In this document: in pieces, positions 60,236 to 64,000 of the stretch | Layout of the letters: each line of letters begins with the position of its first letter | How positions within the stretch are numbered: the stretch's first letter is position 1 | Notes under the pieces: generated by a model | What the model saw: only the letters and a program-made list of their open reading frames with translations | What the model was told of the DNA's origin: nothing | The model's database searches: none | Made by a program: the position numbers and the translations under genes | NCBI GenBank assembly: GCA_028280445.1 | Contig: JANQLU010000152.1 | Coordinates: 1-64,000 of the forward strand | DNA: 64,000 nt | Direction: 5' to 3' | Source of the DNA: Pirellulaceae bacterium | Lineage (GTDB): Bacteria > Planctomycetota > Planctomycetia > Pirellulales > Pirellulaceae

Positions 60236-62434
60236 TTATTTTTCCGTGACCTGATACAGGCTGACCGTTCCGTTATTGTTAGCCGTCAAAATTTGATCTT
60301 CGCTGTTCCCAAACCGAATTTTTTGTGGATGGTGACCATCGGTGGCACGGGCAATCGGTTTGAGTTTTTGTTTTTCAATGATGCCGTAAACGATTTCCGG
60401 TGTATCGGAACGCAAAATGGCTGCCCACCGAGTTCCCGAATTTGAAATGCAAACATCGGCGATTTCCCGAGACATTTGTAAAACGCCTAGTTTTTTCGTG
60501 GGAAGTTCGGATTCCGAAATGATGCGGCGAATTCGCGAGATGCGGTAACGTGTCTCGACATCGGGGTTTTTTAGCGTTGAGAAATATTTTTCAACGATTT
60601 TTCCAGATTTGGAAAGATTCACTTGGGCGTCATGACGGGTTTGATAATGGGTCGACGAAAGCTGACTGATCCACGTTTCCAATTGCTTCTGTGTCGGTTT
60701 GTTTGTGAACAAAACGATTGGCGGACAATAAACGGTCAACAGTTTTTTGTTGGCAAAAATCGCGTGTTTCCCAGACTTCGAATAATTGAAATACGTGAAT
60801 TGTTTGAGCCGACGCTGTTGAATCAGCTCGCCATCGGGGCTGCTCAAAATTGTGACTATAAAAGTGGGGTCTTGTGAATAAATAATTTTGGAACGGTCGC
60901 CTGACAAAATCAGGTTTGAGATTCGACGCCCCGATTGATCGTGTTTCGTTGGCCGTTCTTTTTGAGTTTTACTATCGAGGATATCGAGGGCATTTCTGTT
61001 TCGCGAAAAGATCAATGATCGATCGTCAATGAACTTCGGTGGGATGGCCGATTTGTTGAGAAACTTATGCGGTTGTGACGGGGTCTCGTCGTCGCCAGTT
61101 TTTAAATTGATGAAGCGATATGATTTATCCAAGCGTGCGAAAAATTTCGTGCCTGATTTGTTGAAATCACTGTCGCGAATTTTTTCATTGTCTTTGCCAC
61201 CAATCGTGATAATCTTGTCGAGTTTTCCAGTGGCATCAAAAATTCGAACATGCGCGTCGGCGGCACTTACCTGAATATCTCCAGTGGAGGATTGTCGAAA
61301 AGCTGTAACCGAGCCGAGGGCCACATTGTCTGGGTTTGTCGATTTGTAATTCGGAAAAACCATCGCTCCCGAACCGACGTCGTAGCGTTGGATCAAGTAA
61401 TCCCCGGCCGCCAAAATTTGTCGACCTTCGTTGATAAACGAAAAAGCCCAAGCCGATGAACTTGGCGTATCAATGGTTCGATGAACGCGTCCGTCAAACG
61501 CGTTGAGCACATACAGTTTTCCGTTGTCGCACGTGCAACCAACAAATTTGTCATCCGGTGACCATTGGACGATCTTGAGGTCCGCTGACAACTTTCTCGT
61601 CCACGATTGTTTCCAAGTGTCTGTGTCCCAACAGATCACCTTGTCATCGCTTCCACAACTGACCAGTTGCGACGAGTTTCGGTTGAACCGGATCGTCATG
61701 ACATCATCGGTGTGACCGCGAGGCAGCTGTTTGATTTTGTTGCCTGACTTGAGATCAAAAACGAAGATATTTTTGTCGTCACCCGAGGAAACCAGCGTTT
61801 TTCCGTCCGATGAAACGGCCACGCAATAAACATCTTCAGAATGGCCTTTGAATTGTCGGATCGATTTACCCTGTTCCATGTCCCAGAGATGAACAATCGA
61901 ATCAGGCCCGGCCGTGACAAATTGTTTTTTGCCTGGAATCATCGCCAAACGGAGAACGTTTCCGCGCGGCTTGAAATTTTTCAGTTGTTTCCCGGTTTTC
62001 AAATCCCACAAGTAAATAAAACGGCTACCGCATGTCAGGATTTGTTGTTCCGATGCATCGACCAGACGGACATTCCAAACGTCCGAATCAATCTTGTGGT
62101 CCAATCGCATCAACTGTTTACCGCTGCGCAAATCCCAAACACGTACGGTTCCATCGCGCGCCGAGGTTACCACCCGTTTTGTTTTAGGGAGTTCGATGAT
62201 TTGAGTGACCGTTCCAGAATGACGGAAACGAGTGTCACCGTAAACGCGTTCCGGTTTCAATAGGCGATTGTTGAGAGGCAAATCGGCAACTCGCACCATC
62301 GTTACGTGTTGCGGTTTGTCGTCAACTGCCGGTCGTATATCTTCGACAACAATACGTTGAGTAACGGCAAACGCACTGCCCGATGTCATCAAGGCAACTG
62401 ACAAAATTCGAATCGAAATCTGAATCGGATTCAT
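60236..62434 (-). CDS. Secreted WD40-repeat protein
   Basis: A 732-residue protein from the ATG at 62434 (an ATG at 62455 is possible). Signal peptide ISIRILSVALMTSGSAFAVT. Residues about 65-430 contain about eight WD-type repeats (SARDGTVRVWDLRSGKQLMR, GSRFIYLWDLKTGKQLKNFK, SGDDKNIFVFDLKSGNKIKQ). After residue 600 there is a short HEAT-like segment (QLSSTHYQTRHDAQVNLSKS) common in planctomycete WD40 proteins. It is a beta-propeller scaffold, presumably periplasmic or surface-exposed. Its partner is unknown. The Ig-like protein gene lies 54 bases upstream on the same strand, so they are probably in one operon. Confidence 0.9.
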   Translation of the reverse strand: MNPIQISIRILSVALMTSGSAFAVTQRIVVEDIRPAVDDKPQHVTMVRVADLPLNNRLLKPERVYGDTRFRHSGTVTQIIELPKTKRVVTSARDGTVRVWDLRSGKQLMRLDHKIDSDVWNVRLVDASEQQILTCGSRFIYLWDLKTGKQLKNFKPRGNVLRLAMIPGKKQFVTAGPDSIVHLWDMEQGKSIRQFKGHSEDVYCVAVSSDGKTLVSSGDDKNIFVFDLKSGNKIKQLPRGHTDDVMTIRFNRNSSQLVSCGSDDKVICWDTDTWKQSWTRKLSADLKIVQWSPDDKFVGCTCDNGKLYVLNAFDGRVHRTIDTPSSSAWAFSFINEGRQILAAGDYLIQRYDVGSGAMVFPNYKSTNPDNVALGSVTAFRQSSTGDIQVSAADAHVRIFDATGKLDKIITIGGKDNEKIRDSDFNKSGTKFFARLDKSYRFINLKTGDDETPSQPHKFLNKSAIPPKFIDDRSLIFSRNRNALDILDSKTQKERPTKHDQSGRRISNLILSGDRSKIIYSQDPTFIVTILSSPDGELIQQRRLKQFTYFNYSKSGKHAIFANKKLLTVYCPPIVLFTNKPTQKQLETWISQLSSTHYQTRHDAQVNLSKSGKIVEKYFSTLKNPDVETRYRISRIRRIISESELPTKKLGVLQMSREIADVCISNSGTRWAAILRSDTPEIVYGIIEKQKLKPIARATDGHHPQKIRFGNSEDQILTANNNGTVSLYQVTEK

Positions 62435-62488
62435 CGGTAGGTAACGATTGGACATAATCCAATTGTACCAAATTATCATGCCGGTTCT

Positions 62489-64000
62489 TTAGTGACGTTT
62501 TTTTTCCAAATTCGTCTTTGCTTGATTACCGTTGAACGGTTTGGGAGGTTGTGAATGACTGGGACGCAACGGTTGTAATCCGTTGATTCTCCCGCTGGGA
62601 ACCAGATTTGCCACATTGATCGGTTGGCCAGGTTGATCCAACGCGACGTTGCCAGCGGTGTCGATCACTTTCAGTTGAAGATAGACTTGATCCGGAACAG
62701 ATTGTGGAACTTTCCAAACGTAACGGCCTGTGTTTCTCAAATCTGTTGCAATCGTTGTCCAAGGCCCTTCGGGACGGGAACTGTACGACAGCGTGACGGG
62801 CCGCAATCTCAATTGTTCATCTGCCGCTTTCCAGTTGATGACCAGCTTGCCAGCATCGCGTCCTCGACCATAGGGCGCGGAAGTGATTTTGGCCGTTGGC
62901 CGAGTTGCATCGTAACGAACCCACATATCAGCAGGGTCGCCAGCGCGAGGAACGCGGCTGTTGAGCCCTTCAGTGCTACTGACAACGATTCGAAAACCGT
63001 AAATTCCTTCCTGCGGGACTTCGACGCTGAATGGGCTTTGGTGATCATTATCGATCGCCCATTTGCGCCACGATTGTCCTCCATTGGTCGTCATCCACAA
63101 ACCGACTTCGCGGATGTTTTGTTGCGCGATAGCATCGACGTCATAAGTCAAAAGAAACTTTTGAGTGTTTGTCGGACGGGCCAATTCCATCAAATTCGCG
63201 AGGCTTTTGCTCGAAGCGGGGCGAATCGTCTTCGAAGCGCTGGACGCCGCAATTTTTTGCGAAGATGTTGAGTCAGTTTTTGAATGGGTGGAACCGACGG
63301 CGACGACCATGTTGCCATCGGGCGTCGTTTTTTGGCCTGGAGGCGGTGGAGGTCGGTTGGTGGTCGAGGTGACCAAAGACGAATTGACGGGAACCGTTTC
63401 GCTGGCCCAAGGAACGCTTGATTGGCCAGTCGAATTTTGTTGAGATCGTTGCACGGTGGATTGCAGCGGGGTCGAATACTGGTCAGGCGTTTCGACCAAG
63501 TGTCCCGACGAGATGGTTTTGAACTGATGGGGCTGCACGGATGGGCTATTTGGTGAACCGTTGTTCGACGAGTGGTTTTGCTGTTTCTGTTGCAGTAATT
63601 GTTGATTTCGTTGAGCTGTTCCAGTGACGGCAACTCGTTGGGTGGACTCGGCGCGGTTTCCGGCAAAATCGGCAATGGAAACTTTGACTAACATTTGTCC
63701 CGCAGTACCTTGTGGCCACCAGGCAATTTGGTCCTGAAAAACAGAACTGTTTGCCCGCTTTGTCGATTTGACTTTGGCGTCAATCCATTGCCCATCGCGT
63801 CCCGATTGGTATTCGATTTTCAGGCTGTTTGGATTGATGTGTTGATCGGAGGATTGAATGGAAGTCACGATTCGTCCGGCCGCATCCGCTTGAACTCCGA
63901 TACTCAACTGCGGACGTTGAGTGTCGATGACAATTTTCACATCCGGTTTGGCAGGGCCAGCGGGATAAATTCGTTTGTCTCGATCCATCGATTTCACGCA
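62489..64000 (-). CDS. Ig/fibronectin-like surface protein (start beyond the window)
   Basis: At least 502 residues, open to the right edge of the window; the apparent first codon is internal, because the protein already shows domain-like sequence (PDVKIVIDTQRPQLSIGVQA) there. Domain pattern: beta-sandwich repeats with VSIADFAGNRAESTQRVAVT and LKVIDTAGNVALDQPGQPIN, separated by a Gln/Asn/Ser-rich linker of about 150 residues. The conserved D.AGN tail of each repeat is typical of bacterial Ig-like and fibronectin-type domains. It is likely a secreted or cell-surface protein, cotranscribed with the WD40 gene. Its true N-terminus and signal cannot be seen. Confidence 0.8.
   Translation of the reverse strand, partial: CVKSMDRDKRIYPAGPAKPDVKIVIDTQRPQLSIGVQADAAGRIVTSIQSSDQHINPNSLKIEYQSGRDGQWIDAKVKSTKRANSSVFQDQIAWWPQGTAGQMLVKVSIADFAGNRAESTQRVAVTGTAQRNQQLLQQKQQNHSSNNGSPNSPSVQPHQFKTISSGHLVETPDQYSTPLQSTVQRSQQNSTGQSSVPWASETVPVNSSLVTSTTNRPPPPPGQKTTPDGNMVVAVGSTHSKTDSTSSQKIAASSASKTIRPASSKSLANLMELARPTNTQKFLLTYDVDAIAQQNIREVGLWMTTNGGQSWRKWAIDNDHQSPFSVEVPQEGIYGFRIVVSSTEGLNSRVPRAGDPADMWVRYDATRPTAKITSAPYGRGRDAGKLVINWKAADEQLRLRPVTLSYSSRPEGPWTTIATDLRNTGRYVWKVPQSVPDQVYLQLKVIDTAGNVALDQPGQPINVANLVPSGRINGLQPLRPSHSQPPKPFNGNQAKTNLEKKRH

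Overview
The window looks like the chromosome of a planctomycete, most likely a Pirellulales-type marine or wastewater relative. The evidence is gene content: a giant secreted protein built on a PVC-type membrane-bound dehydrogenase/haem-binding core, a DUF1800-DUF1501 pair, a PEP-CTERM anchored protein, a squalene-hopene cyclase next to a DUF116-polyprenyl synthetase fusion, Gld-type ABC export genes with a DUF4340 protein, many secreted WD40-like proteins, and frequent GTG/TTG starts. No species can be named from the sequence alone.

Layout. 1-8900: a PEP-CTERM HAF-repeat protein, then a segment running from a 52-base copy of the 3' half of tRNA-Leu (1706-1757) to the intact tRNA-Leu(CAA) (8791-8874). 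This segment has the architecture of a tRNA-integrated island. It carries an AT-rich sulfotransferase, an orphan class II aminoacyl-tRNA-synthetase-like core and the 1657-residue haem/cupredoxin protein. 9150-13360: an FtsX-type permease and its ATPase. 13750-22200: a minus-strand block with a prenyltransferase-beta-like protein, a YbgC-type thioesterase, rpsR, a sodium:solute symporter with its DUF3311 partner, a chorismate-lyase-like protein, the DUF116-polyprenyl synthetase fusion and the squalene-hopene cyclase; most of it reads as an isoprenoid/terpenoid locus. 22300-28100: small and planctomycete-specific genes (Cys-rich secreted protein, repeat lipoprotein, degenerate receiver, BFD-type ferredoxin) and rlmN. 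28400-34500: ECF sigma factor, membrane anti-sigma factor and a large DUF4175-like membrane protein with an exceptionally lysine-rich disordered region. 34700-43700: acyl-CoA dehydrogenase, then a Gld-like ABC exporter and a secreted endo/exonuclease-phosphatase. 44300-52200: assorted housekeeping and unknown genes (agmatinase-like, CvpA, YdjM-like hydrolase, Dtd, PdxA). 52300-56700: DUF1501, DUF1800 and a secreted DUF3352-like protein in one operon. 57100-60100: a YHS-domain secreted protein tightly coupled to a LytS/LytTR two-component pair. 60200-64000: a WD40 protein and an Ig/fibronectin-like protein that runs off the edge.

The strongest non-genic signal is a dense set of intergenic palindromic repeats in at least four families (A-D below), plus two short ones (E, F). 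Family A places long perfect inverted repeats between convergent genes. Family B supplies the stop codons of two genes. B, C and D occur in compound arrays, and one element is an A/B hybrid. No REP-associated transposase is visible in the window.
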